Source: Halioglobus japonicus
GTDB taxonomy: Bacteria > Pseudomonadota > Gammaproteobacteria > Pseudomonadales > Halieaceae
Length of the DNA stretch: 46,806 nucleotides
Assembly (NCBI GenBank): GCA_902705825.1
Contig: CACSIL010000023.1
Location: 194,537 to 241,342, forward strand
Direction of reading: 5' to 3'
Positions 30,566 through 39,482 of this stretch are shown piece by piece. How positions within the stretch are numbered: the first letter of the stretch is position 1; each line of letters starts with the position of its first letter. Below the pieces are notes generated by a model, which searched no databases, was not told where the DNA came from, and was given only the letters and a program-made list of their open reading frames with translations. Made by a program: the position numbers and the translations under genes.

Positions 30566-30805
30566 AACCTGAAACCTTACTGGTACTCATTCCCATCCGG
30601 TTGTGAAACAGGGCTCTGAAACCCGACCCTGAAACGCTTAGTGCCGGAAGCAGAATCCGCCCCCGGTAATCTCCCCTGCCCCATCTGCCCCGCAGCTTGC
30701 GCAGTGCTGCCCAGCGCACACTTTGCCCCATTTCATTTGCCCCTTTACGCTGTACTTCGTCTATTTGGCTGTTATTTCCTGTTCTGATAATTGATTGGGT
30801 TTTAT

Positions 30806-32100
30806 ATGCCAAAAATATACCCGCTTGTACTATCAATTTTCACAGCCCTGCTGATCACTGGCTGCAGTGGCGGACACACTCAAACTCTGTACGCCGATAT
30901 GGAAGAAGACGAGAAGCCTACCGACGACACCGTACTTCGCGTTTCGGATGAGTATACCGCCGCGTTTGGAGGAACGGTTGGCGACACGCTAAACCCGGTA
31001 CTGGGAAGCGATAACAAGTGGCATGTGCTTTACGAACTGATGCTAACCAATGGCCGCCCCATTCCGGCTAGCATCCGGGAAATCAAAGTAGTCGACTATG
31101 ACGACACAGATCGCGTACTGCATACAATTACAGAAGCTGAGATCATCAGTGCGGGCGTCGATTTAGCTGGTCGCTCACGCCTGGAGGCCCATGATCCAAT
31201 CCTGGTCGATGGCGATGCGGTTTTACAGCCCAATGAATCCATGGCGCTGTATATAGACATGGTAATCGATTCTATTAATGACATCCCCGATGCCATTGTG
31301 CATAAGTTTTTTGGCAGTGCCGCTACCAACCCCGGTTCGTCGTTTGCTTCTGACGTGGAGTATCTGATGGTACCCCGTGCGCTTAATAAGAATGAGTTGC
31401 CCGCGGCAGGCTCGCCAGTAACAGGTGACAGCTGGGTAGTGATCAATGGTTGTTGCGATGTGGTGGGGGCACATCGCGGCTCAATTCAAACCATCAGCGG
31501 CCAACTCTGGGGATCACAACGTTTTGCCATCGACTGGATGAAAATTGGCGACAATGGAAAGTTTTTTGAGGGTGACCCTGCAGATGTAACCAGTTGGTAT
31601 AACTACGGCGAACCGGTATTTGCCGTAGCAGATGGCACCGTCGTCGAGGTGCTTGATGAGTTGCCCGACCAGCCACCGGGCCAATTACCCGACCCCAACA
31701 GCATTACCATTAACACCGTCGATGGCAATCATGTGATCCTCGATATCGGCCAGGGTGTCTATGTTTTCTATGCCCATTTGAAGCTGGCTCAGTGGGCGTT
31801 AAAGCGGGTGATAAGGTTCTCATGGGCGATATGATTGGCGAACCGGGCAACTCCGGCAATACCAGCGCGCCCCATCTGCATATTCACTTCATGGATAGCC
31901 CTAGCGCACTCGCCTCAGACGGCCTTCCGTATCGGTATCTCGGATTTACGCCAACGGGAACCATAGACGCGGATCAATGGGAAGCTGTAGCGGACGATCT
32001 GGATGACGTATGGCGATTGCTGCCACCAACCGATGGGCTGCCCGCCGGCGAGTTTATCCCACTGAACCTGACCGTCGGCGATTTTTCAGCCAACCCCTGA
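30806..32100 (+). pseudogene. M23-family peptidase lipoprotein, frameshifted
   Basis: The first frame (30806-31834) has a lipoprotein signal (LLITGC, Cys20), a beta-rich middle, and an M23 (LytM-like) domain from about residue 235 (RFAIDW...GEPVFAVADGTVVEV). At YAHLKL the frame breaks at about 31786-31788. The missing part continues in the +1 frame from 31789 to 32100 with the M23 motifs AGDKVLMGDMIGEPGNSGNTSAPHLHIHF. Adding one base restores a single protein of about 430 residues. The first zinc-site His of usual M23 enzymes is not obvious (QRFAID instead of HxGxD). A single deletion or a sequencing error explains the break; programmed shifting is unlikely because no slippery run is seen. 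Confidence 0.75.
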
Positions 32101-32227
32101 CATCCAGCCCCATCCATGCCGGAATTGTTCAGTTTGTGAACTGCGTCCGGCCTGGCCGGTATGGCTTTAACTCCCGATTTGTTAGGCTAAAGCATGGTAA
32201 TCGCTGACACGGGGTTTCAGTGCACTA

Positions 32228-35200
32228 ATGCTTTCACCAACGTCACCATGGATTAGTACCACAGGTACTTCAAGAGCACTTAGCTTTGTGATCGTTCTGG
32301 TCAGCGCTCTATCGCTTGCTGCATGTAGCAGCAGTGATTCCAACCACACAGAAGAGCCGAATCCCACCACGCTGGATATCGACGGCGATGGCCTGCTCAA
32401 CAGCGAAGACCCCGACATCGATGGTGATGGACTGCTGAACAGTGTCGATCCAGACATGGACGGCGACGGCATTGCCAATGAACAGGACCCCACCCCCATG
32501 GGTGCAGGGGGCTTCTTAAGCACCCCCCCACGTTTCGTGCAGTTTTTCTACGATCCAGCCACAGAATCAGGCGGGCGGTTGTTTTGTAACGGTGTTGCCC
32601 AGGCAACTACCGTTCCCACGTCCTGCGCGCTGCGGCCGAGTGGCCTGTCTCTAAGCCGGGCGGGGTGGGCAAAGAAGGAAGCCCTGCTCGCTGCAAACGG
32701 AGAGATCAGCGGGGACTGTGGCGGATCCGTTGTTATCGATACCAACCTGGCAGACACGTATCAGTTAAGCCCTGTATGCAAAAAACCGACAGCCGAGGAC
32801 CCTGAACCGCGGCGAGATGCAACGGGGGAGCTACTTGTCGACGAATGGTTTACGGATCTGCCCTGGCACCAGAAACTGAGCACATTGGATAGTAACGTTA
32901 TCGATGTGCCCTTTGTTCTGCCATTCGCCGCATTACCACAATCGGCCTGCCCCGCCGCCACCACGCCAACCGAACAAGCGCGCTGTATGTTGCGCTATGG
33001 CATCGTGAATGTCATGGCAATGCACCGAACGGATACCCGCTACCAACCCGGTGAAGCGGACAACACACAGGACTGTGGTGACGATGAATGTGTCGAAGTA
33101 AAGTTTGAAGTGCAGCGTTTGCACACCCTCACCGACGATCACAAAGGCTACGCCGCTGACACCATCAGAAATAACGCCTATGAGTACCGCAATCCTAATG
33201 AACCCGCCCAAAACATCCGCGTGCCAAGCCTTGGGTTTGCAATCACCGAAGCGACAATCTTTGCTCCCTGGCGCCCCTGGTATATGGGGCACTATTGCGG
33301 TGTAGATCGCGCCGACTACATCGACGCGGTGTGTTACGACGATTACTTCACCACCCAGTTGCAAGCACCGGCGGACTCCGCTGCCAATCAATTTTGGTTG
33401 CGAGACTATCCCGCGATATTCAATCCACAGGGTGAGGAACCGGGTTACACCCGGTTTTGCCAGAGTGGCAAACCCTCCTGCTCCATGTATCTCGGCAAGG
33501 TCGACTGGATGCCCGATGCAACAGAGCCGCAGGTGGTAGGGTGCATCAAGGATGGCGGCCAGAGTGAAGACCCACTGGCGGTCTGCCAGAAGCAGGTCAA
33601 TGCGAGCACCCAGCGACTCGATGCTCAGTTCAATAAATCATTGAGCCAGTATTCTGATGAGGGAAGGTATCCGTGGGCAGAGAGCCCTGTTGAGAATCCG
33701 GGCGCAGCGATTGCGACCAACCCCTCCATTGGTTTTTATAAACTGGAACGGTTTCAGGAAAGTGGTGGCGGCTCCATACCCAACTCCCAGTTCAAGGCGC
33801 CGGGGTATGTATTACCCAGGCTGTGCACCAAAACGGATTTTGCCGAAGCGCGACAAGGCAGCAGTGCGGCTATTGCGCGCCTGAAGCACTGCGCGGTCAA
33901 TTTCGAGATACACACCAGCGGGTTTCACGAAATATGGAAAGAACTCTACGGCGGCGAAGCGCTCTCGGGAAGTGATGTGGAGGAAATATCCAGAGTGATG
34001 CCCGGCTTTGAGGCCAATCAGTATGGCCGAACCATGTTTATGTACGCAGGCATAGGCGAACAGAAGCTCCCCGTATCCTTTAGGTTACTCGATGATGGCA
34101 TGTCGATTTTCGACAAGATATACGGTTCCAGCGTCTATACGCAGTATTTACCCATGGTCAATCCGGCGGATCACACGCTCGTAACCCGATCGTATGGCAA
34201 CAATTTCTGGCACGCGTTCTTCATGAGCAACCACATGAACCAGACCCCGGATCACTTTATTCGCGGTATCCGGGGACGCACGTTATGGCACAACGAATAT
34301 CGCTCCAAAATTATGTATCAATCAGCAGAGCTGGAGAACAAGGATCACAATACTCGATTCGAGGGCAAGCTGGACCATGTCGACTTTCCGGCAGGCTTTC
34401 AGGTAGCCAACCATGAGTCCCCTTTCCACGGCAATACCTGTGACTCGTGCCATATTCGCAACGGCAGCGGCATTCCATTGATGCCCAATGGTGAGCTGCC
34501 CAACATCCACGTCGATCGGGGTATGAATCCGGTTTTCGAAATCAATGGGCGCGACTACACCTACACCAACCCCGAACTACCTTCGATGAAAATGGTGCTG
34601 TTTGACCTGAAGGCAGGGAAAGCACAGAACCAACAGTGTGCTGCTAATGGTCAACCGACGCCTGAGCCAGCTGAGTCTTCGCTCGATCAGTATTACGCTA
34701 ACAAAGTGATGAACTTTTATGGCGACAGCTTTCACGTTAATCAGTCCGGTGGTTTACCAACTTACGACATGGCCTACACCCCCATCACCAGCAACAGTGG
34801 TTTTGAAGTGGTAGCGAACTCTGTGCCGCGCAAGCCCCAGAATCGGGATGTCGCCTACCAGCCGATGAGGATCGAAATCTCCTCGATCAAAACAGACGCC
34901 CGCTGCAAGAGTGCGAGCGACATTAAGGCCAACCCGGGTGTAGACGACGATAGCTGGCCGGAAAATTGTGCGGATGTCAGTGGGGAAGCCATTTCCCAGG
35001 CGATTGCCGACGGTGACATTGGCTTTATGCACCTGTTGGGTAAACGCCTGGGTAATTCACCCCTGATAGAAATGATGCCGCAACAAGCGATTCTGGATGC
35101 GCAGCAAGCTCAACGCTCCCCCGAAAGTATTCAACATGCCGGGTGTTATGGCTTAACGGCCGGCACTCGGGTCATCGAACCGGGGATGTCAGAGTACCGC

Positions 35201-36082
35201 CGTTGTGAGACAAGTAAACTGGGGGCAAACGAGGACGACTGCTATATCAGCCGATGGGGCTGGATAGGTGACAGAGCGTCGCTGGAAGATCAGGTTGCCA
35301 ACGCCGCCGTGGTCGAAATGAACATCACCTCAAAGGCGGGTGAAAAAGCACTGCACCCAAATGAGACGAATCCGAAGAATCGGGTTAGATACGGCCAGGC
35401 GCTGTGTAGCCCAGCCGATGCCAACTGCAATCCAGATAATGCCAACTCCGATATTACCGAACAGGAAATTGCAGATATGGCCACCTATCAACGGTGGATA
35501 GGCATACCACAAAGATCTGAGTACCAGGTTTCCACTGCAGCTGTTCAGCAGGGCGAAAAAATATTCGTGGAAAAGCTGCAGTGTAATAGCTGTCACGTAA
35601 TCAGCAAGATTCCATTTGTGGAATACGACAATATTCTGCCGGATGAGCAGAGAGCCAACTTGCAGAAATTACAGATTCAGTCGGGCGGCGCTGCGGATTA
35701 TCCTTTCATATCCTATCTTGGAACGGATCTATTGCTGCACGACATGGGCTATTTATCTCAAGTGGCGCGCGCGCCGGAAAATGTCACCATCCGAAATGAC
35801 GACGGTACGATAAAGGAAGAATACACGAGCTATATACAGCGAATACGCACACCGGCACTGAAGGGTATGCGTTTCAACCGGTTCGTGACTGACTCCAATC
35901 ACAACGCCAACAACGGCGTGGGCTGCGATTTCTTGCTGCACGATGGCAGAGCATGTGATGCGATTGAGGCGGCCTATTTACACGATGGCCCGGCGGTCAA
36001 TAAGCTCGGCATGATTGGTAAGCTGAACAACCTGTCAACGGAGGAGATCACGGCCCTGCGAGCATTTTTGTATTCGCTTTAA
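32228..36082 (+). CDS. Giant di-heme oxidoreductase (DHOR/DUF1111-like) lipoprotein
   Basis: The 1284-aa protein has a lipoprotein signal (SALSLAAC, Cys33) and then three DxDGDG-type Asp repeats (about 52-92), resembling thrombospondin type-3 calcium sites. Two c-type heme motifs are CDSCH at residues 738-742 (preceded by PFHGNT) and CNSCH at 1119-1123. The end, RTPALKGMRF...FLLHDGRACDAIEAAYLHDG...ALRAFLYSL, matches the C-terminus of the DUF1111 di-heme family (RTPPLWGL...FLHDGRA...). Usual members have about 450-500 residues, so 600-700 N-terminal residues are extra. Substrate is unknown; it is probably a surface-anchored redox enzyme. Its 5' end follows the M23 gene by 127 bp without a clear ribosome site. 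Confidence 0.8.
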   Translation: MLSPTSPWISTTGTSRALSFVIVLVSALSLAACSSSDSNHTEEPNPTTLDIDGDGLLNSEDPDIDGDGLLNSVDPDMDGDGIANEQDPTPMGAGGFLSTPPRFVQFFYDPATESGGRLFCNGVAQATTVPTSCALRPSGLSLSRAGWAKKEALLAANGEISGDCGGSVVIDTNLADTYQLSPVCKKPTAEDPEPRRDATGELLVDEWFTDLPWHQKLSTLDSNVIDVPFVLPFAALPQSACPAATTPTEQARCMLRYGIVNVMAMHRTDTRYQPGEADNTQDCGDDECVEVKFEVQRLHTLTDDHKGYAADTIRNNAYEYRNPNEPAQNIRVPSLGFAITEATIFAPWRPWYMGHYCGVDRADYIDAVCYDDYFTTQLQAPADSAANQFWLRDYPAIFNPQGEEPGYTRFCQSGKPSCSMYLGKVDWMPDATEPQVVGCIKDGGQSEDPLAVCQKQVNASTQRLDAQFNKSLSQYSDEGRYPWAESPVENPGAAIATNPSIGFYKLERFQESGGGSIPNSQFKAPGYVLPRLCTKTDFAEARQGSSAAIARLKHCAVNFEIHTSGFHEIWKELYGGEALSGSDVEEISRVMPGFEANQYGRTMFMYAGIGEQKLPVSFRLLDDGMSIFDKIYGSSVYTQYLPMVNPADHTLVTRSYGNNFWHAFFMSNHMNQTPDHFIRGIRGRTLWHNEYRSKIMYQSAELENKDHNTRFEGKLDHVDFPAGFQVANHESPFHGNTCDSCHIRNGSGIPLMPNGELPNIHVDRGMNPVFEINGRDYTYTNPELPSMKMVLFDLKAGKAQNQQCAANGQPTPEPAESSLDQYYANKVMNFYGDSFHVNQSGGLPTYDMAYTPITSNSGFEVVANSVPRKPQNRDVAYQPMRIEISSIKTDARCKSASDIKANPGVDDDSWPENCADVSGEAISQAIADGDIGFMHLLGKRLGNSPLIEMMPQQAILDAQQAQRSPESIQHAGCYGLTAGTRVIEPGMSEYRRCETSKLGANEDDCYISRWGWIGDRASLEDQVANAAVVEMNITSKAGEKALHPNETNPKNRVRYGQALCSPADANCNPDNANSDITEQEIADMATYQRWIGIPQRSEYQVSTAAVQQGEKIFVEKLQCNSCHVISKIPFVEYDNILPDEQRANLQKLQIQSGGAADYPFISYLGTDLLLHDMGYLSQVARAPENVTIRNDDGTIKEEYTSYIQRIRTPALKGMRFNRFVTDSNHNANNGVGCDFLLHDGRACDAIEAAYLHDGPAVNKLGMIGKLNNLSTEEITALRAFLYSL

Positions 36083-36501
36083 ATCCGGGGTTGGGCACTG
36101 TTCATAGATCCAAGCCCTCCCCGCAGGGGGCGTTGGTTGAATAAGCCGAGTACAGTCTGCCAGATGTACCAGCCCTATCATCATTCATATTGTTGGTGGC
36201 ATAGAAGCTTTTAGCCCTATTCAGGCTGGAGATCGAAGCTACCACATCCACTCATAAAATTCCCAATACACACCGCCGTTGATATTTGTCACTACCTAGC
36301 CTTTCGGCTTTAAGTATCCTCCTTAGCATGTAAGGCCAGACTTCTGGCGAGCGCAGTAGAGATTGATAAAAATTCGCCCGACTGCTGTGAAGATTTGCCT
36401 ACTCCAATCCCGGCATTGGGGGGCAGGTTCGACGATCAAAGAGCGATCAGCCGAGCATAATACCGGTATAGCGGCATCGTGACTTCAGGGACTCCACTAC
36501 A
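36083..36501. other. Intergenic region, with possible protein-like remnant on minus strand
   Basis: This 419-bp gap has a hairpin after the DHOR stop (GCCC-T-CCCC with GGGGGGC, about 36114-36130), not followed by a T run. On the minus strand 36102-36251 is open for 49 codons (GTG start), with protein-like composition that includes SSLNRAKSFYATNNMNDDRA. I do not recognise it. CCAGCC and GGCTGG form another inverted repeat, with 'AGCCCTAT' repeated nearby. Confidence 0.35.
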
Positions 36502-37671
36502 ATGAATAAATTACTCACATCAGGAATCATCGTCGCGCTCGCTATCAGCGCTTCGATTACGGGCTGTAGCAACGGGAGTAACTCAACACCTACGCCTGCA
36601 GCGACAGCAGAGCCCGCTCCCGAACCAAAACCAAATCCAGCCCCTGATCCAACCGTTCCAGACCCCAGGTTTGAACTGGCTGCCGAAGTCACAGAATCCT
36701 GGTGCGTGGAATCCTTTCGAGTAACCTCTGGTTTTGCGGAAAGTACCATTAGCGACTCTGACATCTTGAATGATCTGTACTCCGAGCGCACACCATTTTC
36801 CGGAGCCAAATCAGTGGTCGATGCGTCTCTGGACACCCCAATAGAACTGCGCGCCTACTCCATACCCTGGTGTATGCCTGAACTCCCGGCGCCGGAAGGC
36901 CTATCAGAAAACCTACTCTGTAAGATGCCTAATCAATCACGTGTTTCTGACGTATTGGGGCTCACTCCAGATAATGCCGTCGGAACGTGCCGCGAGCGCA
37001 ATGAAGCTGCTTTTGAGTGGGCCCTGGCACAGCTGACAGAAGAGGAGCGGATGAATTATGAGGCCAATGGTATACCCATTGAATTCCTGGACGACCAGGT
37101 TGTACAGCGAGGCGGCGATTGGCTACTGCTTGCTCCGCACTTCATGCTTGACGCCGACGGCAACTACGAGTTGTCATCACCATCGCTACAAACGCCCTAT
37201 ATACCCAGTACTGACAATGACTCACTGGATGGGGTTCACTACTGCACGTTGTTCACACCGGCACAGGCGTTGTACTGGGTACTGCATCGGGGAATGAAAG
37301 AGGATCCCGGGCAATGCGTAGCTGAAGATGTGTGCCTGCAGCCCGACCTTGTCCCGGAAGGCAGCTGTATCTTTTACTTTGAAGCTACCGTGACCCACAT
37401 GTGTGAAGAGTATCGTGGCCCTTATTGGGATCAGGACCTGAGCACAGAAAAATGTGCATCCAGAGGCGGCTCCTATTCCACCTCCAGGTGTTTCGAGAGG
37501 GGCGAAGAAATTGCCATTCTGGACAGTGACGACAGCGGCTTTATAGGCACATGCGATGTCGCTTGTGGTCAGGAGGAGCGTATCTGGTATATGTTCAGCC
37601 AACCTCCGGGCACAAACCCCGCTACTGAATTCTGCTTCACGCCCGCTGAGGGCCACCCACTGCTGCAGTAG
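36502..37671 (+). CDS. Cysteine-rich lipoprotein of unknown function
   Basis: The 389-aa product has a clear lipoprotein signal (ISASITGC, Cys22) and a Pro/Ala-rich linker (about 28-55) typical of surface-exposed lipoproteins. The mature part is acidic and contains many cysteines (e.g. ESWCVESF, IPWCMP, HYCTLF, GQCVAEDVC, GSCIF, THMC, TCDVACG), which suggests several disulfides. I do not recognise a domain. AGGGA precedes the ATG. It lies between the di-heme lipoprotein and a diguanylate cyclase, in a stretch with other lipoproteins. It is a real gene by signal, length and codon pattern; function is unknown. Confidence 0.75.
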   Translation: MNKLLTSGIIVALAISASITGCSNGSNSTPTPAATAEPAPEPKPNPAPDPTVPDPRFELAAEVTESWCVESFRVTSGFAESTISDSDILNDLYSERTPFSGAKSVVDASLDTPIELRAYSIPWCMPELPAPEGLSENLLCKMPNQSRVSDVLGLTPDNAVGTCRERNEAAFEWALAQLTEEERMNYEANGIPIEFLDDQVVQRGGDWLLLAPHFMLDADGNYELSSPSLQTPYIPSTDNDSLDGVHYCTLFTPAQALYWVLHRGMKEDPGQCVAEDVCLQPDLVPEGSCIFYFEATVTHMCEEYRGPYWDQDLSTEKCASRGGSYSTSRCFERGEEIAILDSDDSGFIGTCDVACGQEERIWYMFSQPPGTNPATEFCFTPAEGHPLLQ

Positions 37672-38306
37672 GCCTTTAGACGCAAGGCGCACCAGTACAC
37701 CGGCTGGCGCACAGGTTGGCAAGACCCTTGGTCCGTGCACCCTGTAGCGCCATTACCGGCCGGATCAAGTTTACGCGTTCTGTAAAGCGTCCACCGAACC
37801 GTGCAGAGTCGAGGAATGCGATCTACACACTCGGCCCTCGACCTGGCTGATTCACTTACCTTGGCATCTGCACGACCGCTTTCGACCTCACCCAGCTTCC
37901 CACTAACCGGTGATGGCTCGCTTGAGTCAGTCGCAACCCACGACTGAACTGGCCACTGACGGCTTTCAGGCCCGAAACCTGGGGAATAAACATGAAACCT
38001 ATTTGCAAATCAAAAGGTTACGCCGCCCGCAGAACTTGTAGTAGACTTTTAGGTATAGCTGTCTCTCTGCACGGGTGAGATGCAGCACTCCCTGAGGTCG
38101 CATTGATGGAATGCCCTCTACGGCGAGTACGATATTAATAATTTCGCTAAACATCCATCGTGGTAACGCTTTATCAAAACCTTTAGAGACAATGCTGAGC
38201 AGGCCTGCGAGCTTCCAGCCTCGAAACACACTCCCGCTATCACTTATCAGCGCAGCTGGCTTACAGACTACCCGGCATTCACTGATCGGTTCTCCCAGGC
38301 AAGACT
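37672..38306. other. 635-bp intergenic region, no confident gene
   Basis: I see no convincing gene. A 28-codon frame at 37992-38078 starts with ATG after GGGGAATAAAC (MKPICKSKGYAARR...), but nothing supports it. GTCGAGG (37808-37814) and CCTCGAC (37836-37842) form a 7-bp inverted repeat with a 21-nt loop. Promoter elements for the downstream cyclase were not identified, and no c-di-GMP riboswitch core was found. Confidence 0.4.
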
Positions 38307-39479
38307 ATGGGCCTGATTTTTCGTTTTTTCGATTTCTTTCTACCCGCAAGCCTGCGTAACAACCCTGCAGACTCACTGCGCGGCTATATCATCATCGGAA
38401 TGATCGCGACGAATATTACGGTGAGTCTTTTCATGCTGGTCTTTCTGCTCTATTTTCTAGAGCTGGAACAAAATACGGCTATCGGTGTCGGTCTCGATCT
38501 GGCTTGCCTGCTGGCCTATCTGGCCGCACTCATTTTGCTAAAAGCCACGGAGAGCCTCGTACTCTGCGCCAACTTCCTGCTTACCATTCTTACGGTGGTG
38601 ATTGCGATTGGCATTCAGATCACCGGCGGTTATTGGGATTCTCCGGTGCTCCAATTGACATTGCAGTTGCCGGTTACCGCTTTTCTATTGCTTGGCTTAC
38701 GGCCAGGTATCTTCTGGGTAGGCGTAACTGCAGTACTGTGCTTTGCTTCCTACCTCAGCGCTTACCTGAATATTGGTTCCGTTCAATTGCTGCAGAATCA
38801 GAGCTTGATCGATGCAATGTATGTTTCCTTTCAATATACATTACTGGTTATCGTTGGCGGCGCGCTCATTGTGTACGAAATCATCAACGGCCAGCTTACG
38901 GGAATACTCAATGAGGAAAGAAACCGCTTTGAGCACAAGGCGAGCCACGACGATCTCACCGGAATTCCCAATCGATTCGAGTTTTTCCGCAGGCTGAAAA
39001 CAGGGCTGGACGAAGCGCGAGAGCGGGACCAGAAAGTCGCTGTTGTCTATATCGATCTAGACGGATTCAAACCCATCAACGACATGCTGGGGCATCACAT
39101 GGGCGACGAGGCGCTTAAAGCCGTCGCGAACCGCCTGAACAGTATCTTGCGCCTGGCCGACACTACCGCTCGCCTCGGCGGCGACGAATTTGCATTGATC
39201 CTAGCAGGTATTCGTTTGCCCTATGACATAGAAACCATCATGCCCAAGGTTCTGGAAGCGGTTAAAGAACCCATCATCGTTAATGGTGTAGAGATGGTCG
39301 TGAAGGCCAGCTGTGGCGTGGCTGTTTTCCCGGTACATACCGACGACCTCAGTGCGTTGTGCCGCTATGCCGATATGGCAATGTATCGCGCTAAGGAAGC
39401 ACAGGACACCTATCTCGTATTTGATGAAAGTATGAAACAAACAAAAAACTGGCGCTCTACGCCGGCTGCACCAAACTGA
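38307..39479 (+). CDS. Membrane diguanylate cyclase (GGDEF)
   Basis: The 390-aa protein has about six membrane helices in residues 25-190, a short coiled region (EERNRFEHKASHDDLTGIPNR), and a GGDEF domain (about 210-375). The active site is intact GGDEF at residues 291-295. An I-site RxxD (RLAD, 282-285) lies five residues before it, so product inhibition is expected. It makes c-di-GMP from two GTP; the membrane part is the likely sensor but matches no named domain I recognise. The ATG at 38307 gives a short basic N-terminus before the first helix. No EAL domain is present. Confidence 0.92.
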   Translation: MGLIFRFFDFFLPASLRNNPADSLRGYIIIGMIATNITVSLFMLVFLLYFLELEQNTAIGVGLDLACLLAYLAALILLKATESLVLCANFLLTILTVVIAIGIQITGGYWDSPVLQLTLQLPVTAFLLLGLRPGIFWVGVTAVLCFASYLSAYLNIGSVQLLQNQSLIDAMYVSFQYTLLVIVGGALIVYEIINGQLTGILNEERNRFEHKASHDDLTGIPNRFEFFRRLKTGLDEARERDQKVAVVYIDLDGFKPINDMLGHHMGDEALKAVANRLNSILRLADTTARLGGDEFALILAGIRLPYDIETIMPKVLEAVKEPIIVNGVEMVVKASCGVAVFPVHTDDLSALCRYADMAMYRAKEAQDTYLVFDESMKQTKNWRSTPAAPN

Positions 39480-39482
39480 GCT

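Noticed and set aside
30507..30836. 109-codon minus-strand frame in the gap before the M23 gene
   Set aside because: Overlaps the start of the M23 lipoprotein gene and the hairpin element; Arg/Ser-rich composition typical of a spurious frame.
37808..37842. Inverted repeat GTCGAGG/CCTCGAC
   Set aside because: 7-bp stem with a 21-nt loop and no T run; expected by chance at this length. A similar TCGAGG/CCTCGA pair at 45431 shares no loop sequence.
37999..38229. 76-codon minus-strand frame before the diguanylate cyclase
   Set aside because: No recognisable domain, no clear ribosome site, and a plus-strand frame overlaps equally well; likely chance.
37672..38306. Possible c-di-GMP riboswitch upstream of the cyclase
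   Set aside because: Only an isolated GACGCAAGG-like word near 37680; the conserved GEMM core and tetraloop-receptor pairing are missing.
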